Shown in pieces: positions 8,487 through 19,425 of a stretch of DNA of 64,000 bases (its first letter is position 1; every line of letters begins with the position of its first letter). Position numbers and translations under genes: made by a program. A model generated the notes under the pieces. That model worked only from the letters and a program-made list of their open reading frames with translations. It ran no database searches and had not been told where the DNA came from. The DNA comes from Chimaeribacter coloradensis (GTDB lineage Bacteria > Pseudomonadota > Gammaproteobacteria > Enterobacterales > Enterobacteriaceae): positions 1-64,000 of the forward strand of contig NZ_PJZH01000015.1 of NCBI RefSeq assembly GCF_002858715.1, written 5' to 3'.

Positions 8487-11168
8487 TTATTTTTTCGCTT
8501 TTTTATCGGCTTTACCTGACTCAGTGACAGTAACCGCTTCCACAGCCGGTGCCTTCTCTTCTTCAGTGAATTTACGGCCGTAGTAGGTGTCCAGCAGAAT
8601 CTGTTTCAGCTCAGCGATCAGTGGGTAGCGAGGGTTAGCCCCGGTACACTGGTCATCAAAGGCATCTTCAGAGAGCTTGTCCACTTTTGCCAGGAAGTCA
8701 GCTTCCTGCACGCCCGCTTCACGGATGGAGGTCGGAATACCGAGCTCGGTTTTAAGTTCATCCAGCCAGTTGAGCAGTTTTTCAATTTTCTGGGCAGTAC
8801 GGTCGCCAGGAGCGCTCAGGCCAAGGTGATCGGCAATTTCAGCGTAACGACGGCGTGCCTGTGGGCGGTCATACTGGCTGAAGGCCGTTTGCTTGGTCGG
8901 GTTGTCGTTAGCGTTATAACGGATAACGTTAGCGATCAACATGGCGTTCGCCAGGCCGTGTGGGATATGGAACTCTGAACCCAGTTTGTGGGCGATAGAG
9001 TGGCAGACCCCCAGGAAGGCGTTGGCAAATGCGATGCCGGCGATGGTCGCGGCATTATGCACACGCTCACGGGCAACCGGGTTTTTCGCGCCGTCACGAT
9101 AGCTTTGCGGCAGATTCTCTTTCAGCAGTTTCAGCGCTTGCAGCGCCTGGCCGTCAGAGTATTCGTTCGCCAGCACAGAGACGTAGGCTTCCAGCGCATG
9201 GGTAACCGCGTCCAGACCACCAAAGGCACACAGCGATTTCGGCATGTTCATGACCAGGTTGGCATCAACAATCGCCATGTCCGGCGTCAGCGCATAGTCA
9301 GCCAGAGGGTATTTCTGGCCGGTGGCGTCATCGGTCACGACCGCAAACGGCGTAACTTCTGAACCGGTACCGGACGTGGTGGTGATGGCGATCATTTTTG
9401 CTTTCACGCCCATTTTTGGGAATTTGTAGATGCGTTTACGGATATCCATAAAGCGCAGCGCCAGCTCCTCGAAATGGGTTTCCGGGTGCTCATACATTAC
9501 CCACATAATTTTGGCGGCATCCATCGGGGAGCCGCCGCCCAGGGCGATGATGACATCCGGTTTGAAGGAGTTCATCAGCTCAGCCCCTTTACGCACAATG
9601 CTCAGGGTCGGGTCAGCTTCAACTTCAAAGAAGACTTCGGTTTCAATCCCGTGGGATTTCAGCACGCTGGTCACCTGATCGGCATACCCGTTGTTGAACA
9701 GGAAACGGTCAGTCACGATGAAGGCACGTTTAGCCCCGTCTGTTGCCACTTCTTCCAGCGCAATCGGCAGGGAGCCGCGGCGGAAATAGATAGATTTCGG
9801 AAGTTTATGCCACAACATGTTTTCTGCTCGTTTCGCGACGGTTTTCTTGTTGATCAGGTGTTTCGGCCCTACGTTCTCAGAGATGGAGTTACCGCCCCAG
9901 GAGCCGCAGCCCAGCGTCAGGGACGGGGCGAGCTTGAAGTTATACAGGTCACCGATACCGCCCTGTGAGGCCGGGGTGTTAATCAGAATACGGGCCGTTT
10001 TCATCTTGTCGCCAAAGTAATTGACGCGCTCCGGCTGGTTATCCTGGTCAGTGTAGAGGCAGGAGGTGTGGCCGATACCGCCCATCGCCACCAGTTTTTC
10101 CGCTTTGCTGACGGCATCCCGGAAGTCTGTGGCGCGGTACATGGCCAGCGTCGGTGAGAGTTTTTCATGCGCGAAAGGCTCAGACTCATCCACCATCGCG
10201 ACTTCGCCAATCAATACTTTCGTGGACGCCGGTACCCGGATGCCCGCCATCTCAGCAATTTTAGAGGCTGGCTGGCCCACGATGGCGGCATTCAGGCCAC
10301 CGTTTTTCAGAATAATATCCTGAACGGCTTTCAGTTCCTGGCCGCGCAGCAGGTAGCCGCCATGGCTGGCAAAACGTTCGCGGACGGCATCATAGACCGC
10401 ATCGACAACAATCACAGACTGTTCAGAGGCGCAGATAACCCCGTTATCGAAGGTTTTGGACATCAGGATAGAGGCCACGACACGTTTGATGTCAGCGGTT
10501 TCATCCACCACCACCGGCGTGTTCCCGGCGCCCACACCGATAGCGGGTTTACCGGAGCTGTAGGCCGCTTTCACCATGCCCGGGCCGCCGGTCGCCAGAA
10601 TCAGGTTCAGGTCCGGGTGGTGCATCAGCTGATTGGAAAGCTCAACAGAAGGCTCATCAATCCAGCCGATGATGTCTTTCGGTGCCCCGGCAGCAATGGC
10701 AGCCTGCAGCACAATATCAGCGGCCTTGTTGGTGGCATTTTTGGCGCGTGGGTGCGGGGAGAAGATGATGCCGTTACGGGTTTTCAGGCTGATGAGTGCT
10801 TTGAAAATGGCCGTTGAGGTCGGGTTGGTGGTGGGCACGATGCCGCAAATCAGGCCGATGGGTTCTGCAATGGTGATAGTCCCGAAGGTATCATCTTCTG
10901 ACAGCACCCCACAGGTTTTTTCATCCTTGTAGGCGTTATAGATATATTCAGAAGCAAAGTGGTTTTTAATGACTTTATCTTCCACAATACCCATACCGGA
11001 CTCCGCCACGGCCATTTTTGCCAGGGGAATACGGGCGTCGGCGGCAGCCAGGGCAGCGGCCCGGAAAATTTTGTCGACTTGCTCCTGAGTAAAGTTAGCA
11101 TACTCACGCTGGGCTTCTTTGACACGGGCAACAAGCGCGTTCAGTTCAGCAACATTCGTTACAGCCAT
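8487..11168 (-). CDS. adhE: Bifunctional acetaldehyde-CoA / alcohol dehydrogenase
   Basis: AdhE reduces acetyl-CoA to acetaldehyde and then ethanol in fermentation and assembles into spirosomes. The 893 residues (E. coli 891) have an N-terminal aldehyde dehydrogenase domain (about 1-440) with the catalytic cysteine in GVICASEQS. A linker and a C-terminal iron-dependent alcohol dehydrogenase follow, with GGGSPMDAAK and the histidine set in CHSIAHKLGSEFHIPHG. The lysine-rich C-terminus (KADKKAKK) is intact. The upstream 520-bp gap contains a perfect FNR box, fitting anaerobic control. Confidence 0.97.
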   Translation of the reverse strand: MAVTNVAELNALVARVKEAQREYANFTQEQVDKIFRAAALAAADARIPLAKMAVAESGMGIVEDKVIKNHFASEYIYNAYKDEKTCGVLSEDDTFGTITIAEPIGLICGIVPTTNPTSTAIFKALISLKTRNGIIFSPHPRAKNATNKAADIVLQAAIAAGAPKDIIGWIDEPSVELSNQLMHHPDLNLILATGGPGMVKAAYSSGKPAIGVGAGNTPVVVDETADIKRVVASILMSKTFDNGVICASEQSVIVVDAVYDAVRERFASHGGYLLRGQELKAVQDIILKNGGLNAAIVGQPASKIAEMAGIRVPASTKVLIGEVAMVDESEPFAHEKLSPTLAMYRATDFRDAVSKAEKLVAMGGIGHTSCLYTDQDNQPERVNYFGDKMKTARILINTPASQGGIGDLYNFKLAPSLTLGCGSWGGNSISENVGPKHLINKKTVAKRAENMLWHKLPKSIYFRRGSLPIALEEVATDGAKRAFIVTDRFLFNNGYADQVTSVLKSHGIETEVFFEVEADPTLSIVRKGAELMNSFKPDVIIALGGGSPMDAAKIMWVMYEHPETHFEELALRFMDIRKRIYKFPKMGVKAKMIAITTTSGTGSEVTPFAVVTDDATGQKYPLADYALTPDMAIVDANLVMNMPKSLCAFGGLDAVTHALEAYVSVLANEYSDGQALQALKLLKENLPQSYRDGAKNPVARERVHNAATIAGIAFANAFLGVCHSIAHKLGSEFHIPHGLANAMLIANVIRYNANDNPTKQTAFSQYDRPQARRRYAEIADHLGLSAPGDRTAQKIEKLLNWLDELKTELGIPTSIREAGVQEADFLAKVDKLSEDAFDDQCTGANPRYPLIAELKQILLDTYYGRKFTEEEKAPAVEAVTVTESGKADKKAKK

Positions 11169-11688
11169 AATGCTCTCCTGATAAGGTTAAACTCTTTTAG
11201 TAAATGAGCTGTCATCGCACCAAGTATAGTTCTGACGAACTCCTCCGGTTTGGGGGTGGCCCGGCTCCCTGGGCAGAGTGCAATATCGCTTATTTACTGA
11301 AAGAGCTTGCCGGTGTGCGGCTCGGCGGCGTTTAAGGAGAAAGCGGCCGCTTATGATGATGTTGGATGGGATCTCGTGGTTTCTTAATATGAAGTGATCT
11401 TACTCCTCTTGAAGTGGCGTTATTTGATCTGGATCAAGAAAACCCCAAGCTGACACCATTCAGCATAGGATGAAATGAGAAACAGTCGCATAGATAAGGA
11501 AAGTTTTTTATTTTGGCGAAAAAGCAAAGGATTGAGAAAAAGAGAAGAGAGAAGGGTAGCGTTTTATTTCTTTACCTCTTCAAATATCGCTATTAAATGC
11601 TGAGGATGCCGATGGATTATGTCGGCTAATTCCATTACATTAGCGGCCTTCAAAATGTCACTCTTATGGCCTGTTGACGGAGTTCTGC
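11169..11688. other. Long adhE/ychE intergenic leader region
   Basis: This 520-bp divergent region has no coding potential. It carries the adhE leader (in E. coli long and RNase III-processed) and the ychE promoter. The one clear site is the FNR box at 11424-11437. The right half (11480-11660) is A/T-rich with purine tracts (AAAAAGAGAAGAGAGAAGGG) of unknown meaning. Confidence 0.6.
11424..11437. promoter_or_regulatory. FNR box between adhE and ychE
   Basis: TTGAT-CTGG-ATCAA matches the FNR consensus TTGAT-N4-ATCAA at all ten defined positions. Its centre is about 262 bp upstream of the adhE ATG and 258 bp from ychE. Activation from -41.5 would give an adhE leader of about 220 nt, which suits the long leader known for E. 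coli adhE. Which gene it serves is inferred. Confidence 0.8.
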
Positions 11689-12333
11689 GTGAGCCAGACA
11701 CTACTGGATTTGTCGGGATATATTAAATTTTTTGTCGGACTTTTTGCGCTGGTCAACCCGATTGGGATCCTGCCGGTGTTTATCAGTATGACCAGCTACC
11801 AGGCCGCCGCCGGCAGGAATAAAACCAACCTGACGGCCAATCTGTCAGTGGCCATTATCCTGTGTACATCGCTGTTTCTGGGGGATGCCATTCTGCATCT
11901 TTTCGGTATCTCCATTGACTCGTTCAGGATTGCCGGCGGCATTCTGGTGGTGACTATTGCCATGTCGATGATCAGCGGTAAGTTAGGGGAAGATAAGCAA
12001 AATAAGCAGGAGAAGTCGGAGTCAGCCATCCGGGAAAGTGTGGGTGTGGTGCCGCTGGCATTGCCGCTGATGGCAGGCCCGGGGGCAATCAGTTCGACAA
12101 TCGTGTGGAGCTCCCGTTATCACAGCTGGCAAAACCTGCTTGGGCTGACGCTGGCGATCGCCTTTTTCTCTTTCTGCTGCTGGCTCTTGTTCCGCGCCGC
12201 GCCGCTGGTGGTCAGGTTGCTGGGGCAGACAGGTATTAACGTGGTCACCCGTATTATGGGGCTGTTATTGATGGCGCTGGGTATCGAGTTTATTGTTACC
12301 GGTATCAAAACTATTTTCCCCGGCTTACTGTAA
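11689..12333 (+). CDS. ychE: YchE, MarC/NAAT-family inner-membrane protein
   Basis: This 214-residue integral membrane protein of the MarC family has six predicted hydrophobic segments. It carries family motifs such as FALVNPIGILPVF near the N-terminus and PLALPLMAGPGAIS in the middle. It is nearly superimposable on E. coli YchE (215 residues). The start is GTG 11689, preceded by ACGGAG at a 6-nt spacing; the longer reading from TTG 11674 lacks a ribosome site. Transport of small neutral amino acids has been proposed for some relatives but not shown for YchE. Position between adhE and opp is conserved. Confidence 0.88.
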   Translation: MSQTLLDLSGYIKFFVGLFALVNPIGILPVFISMTSYQAAAGRNKTNLTANLSVAIILCTSLFLGDAILHLFGISIDSFRIAGGILVVTIAMSMISGKLGEDKQNKQEKSESAIRESVGVVPLALPLMAGPGAISSTIVWSSRYHSWQNLLGLTLAIAFFSFCCWLLFRAAPLVVRLLGQTGINVVTRIMGLLLMALGIEFIVTGIKTIFPGLL

Positions 12334-13013
12334 ATTTATTTTTTCTCTATCACTTCGCTTTGTTTCCTTTTCCGGCCTGTAGCGGCTCTTCTCTCAGGCC
12401 GGACGGCAATAACGCTGTCACCTTTCCTGCCAGTTAACAGTGCAAAATATGCTGGGTAAAACAGCAATTGCACCAAAATGTTGCATTAAAACCCCGTAAA
12501 TGAACGAATAGGGTTCAACCCATTATTTCTCTCACTTTTCTTAAACTTACTGCGGTAAAAAACCGGGGCGTTGTTCTCCTTGATGTTAATTTAGTCACAT
12601 CATTCAGGGGGGCTTGTGAAGCATCATACGAGATGATATTAGTGTTTAATCAGGCCCGGACAGCGATTTATCCTTTACGCCAAAAGGATGTTAATGCATT
12701 GTTTTAGATTGTTGGGATACCACAGGTATCTGCGTCATAACATAGCGTTTTACAATGCTTAACCTGCTGTTTTTCATTGGATTAATGCGAAAAGATGCCG
12801 TGTTTTTTTCCGCTCTTTCCCGATGCGCCTGCCAACAAAAGAGAAATACTTAACATTTCTGTAAAATATATTGGCACAACATTTTAGCTTCTGATAATTT
12901 TTCGAACCCACCCTGCGTATGTGCCCTGAGGCCATAAAAACAGGCAGGCCTGAAATTTGCTGAGTAATACGTCTTATGTAATGACATTTAACCCGAGGGA
13001 GGAGAGTGTGGCA
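12334..13013 (+). other. Long leader region upstream of the first oppA
   Basis: A 680-bp AT-rich gap separates ychE from oppA1, matching the long ychE-oppA spacer of E. coli. It has no credible ORF; the minus-strand frame at 12774-13103 overlaps oppA1 and is a shadow. Leaders of opp transcripts are targets of the sRNA GcvB in relatives, but I cannot place a specific GcvB seed here. Confidence 0.55.
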
Positions 13014-14651
13014 GTGACAGCAATATTGAATAAACCTGCTCGCGCGGCGATGTTGGCTGCCCTGACAGGCGTTTTGCCCGCCCCTGTGCTGTTTGCTGCA
13101 CAAATACCTGCGTCAGTCACCCTGGCCAAACAGCAGACGATTGTGATTAATAACGGCTCAGAAGTCTCCTCGCTGGATCCGCAAAAAGTCGAAGGCGTAC
13201 CCGAATCAAATATTATTCTTAACCTTCTGGAAGGGCTGGTCGAGACCGACTCCAACGGCAAACTGGTACCCGGTGTCGCAGAAGCGTGGGAAAACAGCGG
13301 TTATAAAGTCTGGACTTTCCATCTGCGTCAAAACAGCCGCTGGAGTGACGGCAGCCCGGTCACCGCCCAGGACTTTGTGTACAGCTGGCGGCGCCTGGTT
13401 GACCCGAAAACCGCGTCGCCCTACGGCAGTTATCTGCAATTCGGTAAAGTCGAGAATATTGACGCTATTCTGGCCGGTAAAAAGACGCCGGATGCACTCG
13501 GTATCAACGCCCTGGATGATCACACTTTGCAGATCACCCTGAGCGCGCCGGTGCCCTATTTTGCCTCCCTGCTGGCCAATACCGCCCTGAAGCCGGTAAA
13601 ACAGTCGGTGGTGGAGAAGTTCGGCGAGCGCTGGACCCAGCCGGAAAACTATGTCGGCAACGGGGCGTTCCGCCTGAAAAAATGGGTAGTGAATGAGCGT
13701 ATCGAACTTGAACGCAGCCCAACCTACTGGAACAACGCCAACACGGTCATTGAGCAGGCGACCTTCCTGCCGATTTCTTCAGAGGTCAGTGATGTTAACC
13801 GCTACCGCAGCGGTGATACAGACATCACCAACAGCGCCATTCCGCCGACGCTGTTCCCGATGGTGAAAAAGGAGCTGACCACACAACTGCACGTCAGCCC
13901 GTTGCTGTGTACGTTTTACTATGAGCTGAATAACCGCCGCCCGCCGTTGAATGATGTGCGCGTCCGTACCGCACTGAAAATGGGGCTGGACCGGCAGATC
14001 ATCACAGAAAAAATCATGGGGCAGGGGCAGATCCCGGCCTACGGCCTGACGCCGCCCTATACCGCCGGTGCCGGGTTTACCGCGCCCGCCTGGGCCGGCT
14101 GGAGCCAGCAGCAGCGCAACGCCGAAGGGCGCAAATTGCTGGCGGAGGCGGGCTACGACGCCCAGCACCCGCTGAACTTGGCGTTGCTCTATAACACGTC
14201 CGATCAGAACAAACAGCAGGCGATCGCTGCTGCCTCTATGTGGACCAAAAACCTCGGCGCGCAGGTCACCCTGCAGAACCAGGAGTGGAAAACCATGCTG
14301 GAGACCCGGCGTCAGGGGAACTATGACATCGCCCGGGCGACCTGGTGCGCGGACTACAACGAGCCGTCAAGCTTCCTCACCCTGGCGCTCTCGGGCAGCA
14401 GCAACAACACCATGTTTTATCAAAGCGCCGCGTTCGATCGCCTGATGGCCGCGTCGCTGACCGCCCCGGATGATGCCGCCCGTCACGATCTGTACCAGCA
14501 GGCGGAAAACCAGCTGGACAGTGATTCCGCGCTGATCCCGGTCTACTACCGCGTCAGCGCCCGGCTGGTCAAACCCACGGTGGGCGGCTTTACCGGCAAA
14601 GACCCACAGGATCTCACCGATCTGAAAAATTACTACCGGACCACGCCCTGA
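13014..14651 (+). CDS. Periplasmic oligopeptide-binding protein, first OppA paralogue
   Basis: This is an SBP family 5 protein of about 545 residues. A Sec signal peptide of about 28 residues (basic start, hydrophobic core, cleavage after VLFA) precedes a mature domain opening with the LDPQKVEGVPESN motif of OppA. It is a clear paralogue of the next gene through its full length, including QPENYVGNGAF and LPISSEVSDVNRYRSG. It has diverged more than OppA2 in the ligand-pocket region around 330-420. The start chosen is GTG 13014, with GGGAGGAG ending 9 nt upstream. It probably widens peptide range for the shared OppBCDF transporter. Confidence 0.9.
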   Translation: MTAILNKPARAAMLAALTGVLPAPVLFAAQIPASVTLAKQQTIVINNGSEVSSLDPQKVEGVPESNIILNLLEGLVETDSNGKLVPGVAEAWENSGYKVWTFHLRQNSRWSDGSPVTAQDFVYSWRRLVDPKTASPYGSYLQFGKVENIDAILAGKKTPDALGINALDDHTLQITLSAPVPYFASLLANTALKPVKQSVVEKFGERWTQPENYVGNGAFRLKKWVVNERIELERSPTYWNNANTVIEQATFLPISSEVSDVNRYRSGDTDITNSAIPPTLFPMVKKELTTQLHVSPLLCTFYYELNNRRPPLNDVRVRTALKMGLDRQIITEKIMGQGQIPAYGLTPPYTAGAGFTAPAWAGWSQQQRNAEGRKLLAEAGYDAQHPLNLALLYNTSDQNKQQAIAAASMWTKNLGAQVTLQNQEWKTMLETRRQGNYDIARATWCADYNEPSSFLTLALSGSSNNTMFYQSAAFDRLMAASLTAPDDAARHDLYQQAENQLDSDSALIPVYYRVSARLVKPTVGGFTGKDPQDLTDLKNYYRTTP

Positions 14652-14817
14652 GCGCGGCCACACAATAAAAATCAGGGGTAGTGCCCATTGAGGGCAGTAC
14701 AAAGTGAGCCACTGCGGGGCGGCCTTCGTTCCGGCCAGCCTGCAGTCACTCTCCGTTCGCGGAGTACGCCTGCCGCCTAACGGCAGGTTCATAATAAAAA
14801 GTGGAGTTAAAAAGAGC

Positions 14818-16464
14818 ATGACCAACATCACAAAGAAAACCGTTCTGGCTGCCGCGGTGATGGCAGCCACCAGCATGATGAGCGTGAGCAGCGCCTTTGC
14901 CGCAGAGGTGCCGGCAGGCGTTCAGCTGGCGGACAAGCAGGAGCTGGTGCGTAACAATGGTTCGGAAGTGCAATCCCTGGACCCGCACAAAGTGGAAGGG
15001 GTGCCGGAGTCCAACGTTATCCGCGACTTGCTGGAAGGGGTAGTGAACACCTCCGTCAAAGACGGCAGCGTGACGCCGGGCGTGGCAGAGAGCTGGGACA
15101 ATAAAGACTTCAAAGTCTGGACATTCCATCTGCGCAAAGACGCGAAATGGTCAAACGGCGATCCGGTCACCGCAGACGATTTCGTGTTCAGCTGGCAGCG
15201 CCTGGCCGACCCGAAAACCGCGTCGCCGTATGAGAGCTACCTGCAATATGGCCATATCGCCAATATCGATGACATCATCTCCGGCAAAAAAAGCCCGGAT
15301 ACCCTGGGCGTGAAAGCGCTGGATGCGCACACCCTGGAAGTCACCCTGACCGAGCCGGTGCCTTACTTTGTTAAAATGCTCTCCCACACGGCGATGAAGC
15401 CGGTGAACAAAAAGGTCGTTGAGAAGTTTGGCGACAAGTGGACGCAGCCGGAAAACTACGTCAGCAACGGCGCTTATAAGCTGAAAAACTGGACGGTCAA
15501 CGAACGCATCGTGCTGGAGCGCAACCCGCAATACTGGGATAACGCCCACACCGTAATCAACCAGGTCACCTACCTGCCGATCTCCTCTGAAGTCACGGAC
15601 GTCAATCGCTACCGCAGCGGTGAAATCGACATGACTTATAACAACATGCCGATTGAGCTGTTCCAGAAGCTGAAGAAAGAGATCCCAACTGAAGTGCATG
15701 TTGACCCGTACCTCTGCACCTACTATTACGAAATCAACAACCAGAAAGCGCCGTTCAATGACGTGCGTGTGCGTACCGCGCTGAAACTGGGCCTGGATCG
15801 CGACATCATCGTCAATAAGGTGAAAAACCAAGGCGATCTGCCGGCTTACGGCTTTACCCCGCCGTACACCGACGGCACCGAAGGCAAGCTGACCAAGCCG
15901 GAGTGGTTCACCTGGACGCAGGAAAAACGCAACGAAGAGGCGAAAAAACTGCTGGCGGAAGCGGGTTATGGCCCGGGCAAGCCGCTGAGCTTTGACCTGC
16001 TCTACAACACCTCTGACCTGCACAAAAAACTGGCGATTGCCGCCGCGTCCATCTGGAAGAAAAACCTGGGCGTTAATGTGAAGCTGGAGAACCAGGAGTG
16101 GAAAACCTTCCTGGATACCCGCCACCAGGGCAATTTTGATGTGGCGCGCGCCGGCTGGTGTTCTGACTATAACGAGCCGACGTCATTCCTGAACATGTTG
16201 CTCTCCGACAGCAGCAACAATACCGCCCACTATAAAGGTGAGGAGTTTGACAAGCTGATCGCCCAGACCGTGACAGTGAAAACCGACGGCGAACGCGCTG
16301 ACCTTTACCAGAAAGCCGAAGCGCAGCTGGATAAAGACTCGGTGCTTGTCCCGGTCTATTACTACGTCAATGCGCGTCTGGTGAAACCGTATATCGGTGG
16401 TTATACCGGTAAAGACCCGCAGGACAACGTCTACGTTAAAGACCTCTACATTATTAAACACTAA
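14818..16464 (+). CDS. oppA: Periplasmic oligopeptide-binding protein OppA
   Basis: OppA captures peptides of two to five residues, including murein peptides, for import by OppBCDF. The 548-residue precursor has a signal peptide ending at AFA (about residue 28). It keeps the motifs LDPHKVEGVPESN, RSGEIDMTYNNMP and PLCTYYYEINN-type sequences almost as in E. coli OppA (543). ATG 14818 is preceded by GGAG. It is the closer orthologue of E. coli oppA and lies directly ahead of oppB. A 166-bp gap with two hairpins (14675-14695, 14769-14787) separates it from the paralogue. Confidence 0.94.
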   Translation: MTNITKKTVLAAAVMAATSMMSVSSAFAAEVPAGVQLADKQELVRNNGSEVQSLDPHKVEGVPESNVIRDLLEGVVNTSVKDGSVTPGVAESWDNKDFKVWTFHLRKDAKWSNGDPVTADDFVFSWQRLADPKTASPYESYLQYGHIANIDDIISGKKSPDTLGVKALDAHTLEVTLTEPVPYFVKMLSHTAMKPVNKKVVEKFGDKWTQPENYVSNGAYKLKNWTVNERIVLERNPQYWDNAHTVINQVTYLPISSEVTDVNRYRSGEIDMTYNNMPIELFQKLKKEIPTEVHVDPYLCTYYYEINNQKAPFNDVRVRTALKLGLDRDIIVNKVKNQGDLPAYGFTPPYTDGTEGKLTKPEWFTWTQEKRNEEAKKLLAEAGYGPGKPLSFDLLYNTSDLHKKLAIAAASIWKKNLGVNVKLENQEWKTFLDTRHQGNFDVARAGWCSDYNEPTSFLNMLLSDSSNNTAHYKGEEFDKLIAQTVTVKTDGERADLYQKAEAQLDKDSVLVPVYYYVNARLVKPYIGGYTGKDPQDNVYVKDLYIIKH

Positions 16465-16481
16465 GTAAAACCCGGTGTTAA

Positions 16482-16504
16482 CGGGCAGGCGCTGCGCCTG
16501 CCCG
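16482..16504 (+). repeat. Intercistronic stem-loop oppA-oppB
   Basis: CGGGCAGGC (16482-16490) and GCCTGCCCG (16496-16504) form a perfect GC-rich 9-bp stem with a 5-nt loop and no following U tract. Such elements stabilise the upstream mRNA and lower downstream expression, matching the need for far more OppA than OppBCDF. The effect here is inferred. Confidence 0.75.
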
Positions 16505-16573
16505 CTGATAATAATGAAGAGAGTGAGCTGTCGTTATAAAGCCGTGATTGCGGCTTAAAAACAGGTATGGGCA

Positions 16574-17494
16574 ATGTTAAAGTTTATTTTCCGTCGCTGT
16601 CTGGAAGCGATTCCGACACTCTTTATCCTGATCACCATCTCGTTCTTTATGATGCGTCTTGCGCCGGGCAGCCCGTTTACCGGTGAGCGCAATCTGCCGC
16701 CTGAGGTGATGGCCAACATTGAGGCGAAATATCACCTCAATGACCCGATGTATAAGCAATACTTCAACTATCTGGAGCAGCTGGCCAAAGGTGATTTCGG
16801 CCCCTCCTTCAAATACAAAGACTATACCGTCAACGATCTGGTTGCGGCCTCCTTCCCGGTCTCTGCCAAGCTGGGGCTGGCGGCGTTCGTGCTGGCGGTG
16901 GTGCTGGGGGTTGCCGCCGGGGTCATTGCCGCGCTGAACCAGAACACCCGCTGGGACTATACCGTCATGGGGTTCGCGATGACCGGGGTGGTGATACCGA
17001 GCTTCGTGGTCGCGCCGTTGCTGGTGCTGATCTTCTCCATCACCCTGAAGTGGCTGCCGGGCGGTGGCTGGAACGGCGGGGCACCTAAATTTATCATCCT
17101 GCCGATGGTGGCGCTGTCGTTGGCCTATATCGCCAGTATCGCGCGTATTACCCGCGGGTCGATGATCGAGGTGCTGCACTCCAACTTTATCCGTACTGCC
17201 CGCGCCAAAGGGCTGCCGCTGCGCCGCATTATCCTGCGCCATGCGCTGAAGCCGGCGCTGCTGCCGGTGATGTCCTACATGGGCCCGGCGTTTGTCGGCA
17301 TCATCACCGGGTCAATGGTGATTGAAACCATCTATGGCCTGCCGGGCATCGGCCAGCTGTTTGTGAACGGCGCCCTGAACCGCGACTATTCGCTGGTGCT
17401 GAGCCTGACCATTCTGGTCGGCGGGCTGACGATTCTGTTCAATGCGATTGTTGACGTGCTCTATGCCGTTATCGATCCGAAAATCCGTTATTAA
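16574..17494 (+). CDS. oppB: Oligopeptide ABC transporter permease OppB
   Basis: This inner-membrane permease of the Opp importer has 306 residues, the E. coli length. Six hydrophobic segments are visible. The N-terminal one (FRRCLEAIPTLFILITISFF) is typical of the DppB/OppB family. The EAA cytoplasmic loop that docks on the ATPases is at about 209-228 (RTARAKGLPLRRIILRHALK). oppC starts 15 bp downstream. Confidence 0.95.
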   Translation: MLKFIFRRCLEAIPTLFILITISFFMMRLAPGSPFTGERNLPPEVMANIEAKYHLNDPMYKQYFNYLEQLAKGDFGPSFKYKDYTVNDLVAASFPVSAKLGLAAFVLAVVLGVAAGVIAALNQNTRWDYTVMGFAMTGVVIPSFVVAPLLVLIFSITLKWLPGGGWNGGAPKFIILPMVALSLAYIASIARITRGSMIEVLHSNFIRTARAKGLPLRRIILRHALKPALLPVMSYMGPAFVGIITGSMVIETIYGLPGIGQLFVNGALNRDYSLVLSLTILVGGLTILFNAIVDVLYAVIDPKIRY

Positions 17495-17509
17495 CGCTGG
17501 AGCACGCTC

Positions 17510-18418
17510 ATGATTGTCAGTAAGAAAAACAGCGAAGCTCTGGAAAGTTTCACTGAAAAACTGGAAGTGGAAGGGCGCAGCCTGTGGCAGGATGCCCGCC
17601 GTCGTTTTATGCATAACCGCGCCGCGGTCACCAGCCTGGTGGTGCTCTGCCTGATTGCGCTGTTCGTGGCGCTGGCACCGCTGCTTGCCGCCTTTACCTA
17701 TGATGATACCGACTGGAATATGATGTCCGCCGCGCCCGATATGGCCTCCGGCCACTATTTCGGTACCGACTCCTCCGGGCGTGACCTGCTGGTGCGCGTG
17801 GCGATCGGCGGCCGCATCTCCCTGATGGTCGGGGTGGCGGCAGCGCTGGTGGCAGTGGTTGTCGGCACGCTTTATGGTTCGCTCTCGGGTTACCTCGGCG
17901 GCAAAACCGACTCGGTGATGATGCGCCTGCTGGAGATCCTCAACTCCTTCCCGTTCATGTTTTTCGTCATCCTGCTGGTGACCTTCTTTGGTCAGAACAT
18001 TTTGCTGATCTTTGTGGCGATCGGCATGGTGTCGTGGCTGGACATGGCGCGTATCGTGCGCGGCCAGACCCTGAGCCTGAAACGTAAAGAGTTTATTGAG
18101 GCCGCGCTGGTCGGCGGCGTCTCTACCCGCAACATCGTGCTGCGCCATATTGTGCCGAACGTGCTGGGCGTGGTGGTGGTGTACGCCTCACTGCTGGTGC
18201 CGAGCATGATCCTGTTTGAGTCCTTCCTGAGTTTCCTGGGGCTGGGCACGCAGGAGCCGCTGAGCAGCTGGGGTGCACTGTTAAGTGACGGCGCCAACTC
18301 GATGGAAGTTTCACCCTGGTTGCTGCTGTTCCCGGCAGGTTTCCTGGTTGTCACTCTGTTTTGTTTTAACTTTATCGGCGATGGCCTGCGTGATGCCCTC
18401 GACCCGAAAGATCGTTAA
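17510..18418 (+). CDS. oppC: Oligopeptide ABC transporter permease OppC
   Basis: The second permease of the Opp complex has 302 residues, as in E. coli. It has the OppC_N segment with [16 protein letters not shown] at about 26-41, the periplasmic [13 protein letters not shown] motif, and the EAA loop near residue 190 ([20 protein letters not shown]). GGAG precedes ATG 17510 and oppD begins 11 bp after the stop. Confidence 0.95.
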   Translation: MIVSKKNSEALESFTEKLEVEGRSLWQDARRRFMHNRAAVTSLVVLCLIALFVALAPLLAAFTYDDTDWNMMSAAPDMASGHYFGTDSSGRDLLVRVAIGGRISLMVGVAAALVAVVVGTLYGSLSGYLGGKTDSVMMRLLEILNSFPFMFFVILLVTFFGQNILLIFVAIGMVSWLDMARIVRGQTLSLKRKEFIEAALVGGVSTRNIVLRHIVPNVLGVVVVYASLLVPSMILFESFLSFLGLGTQEPLSSWGALLSDGANSMEVSPWLLLFPAGFLVVTLFCFNFIGDGLRDALDPKDR

Positions 18419-18429
18419 GGAGTGCAACC

Positions 18430-19421
<992 letters not shown>

Positions 19422-19425
<4 letters not shown>

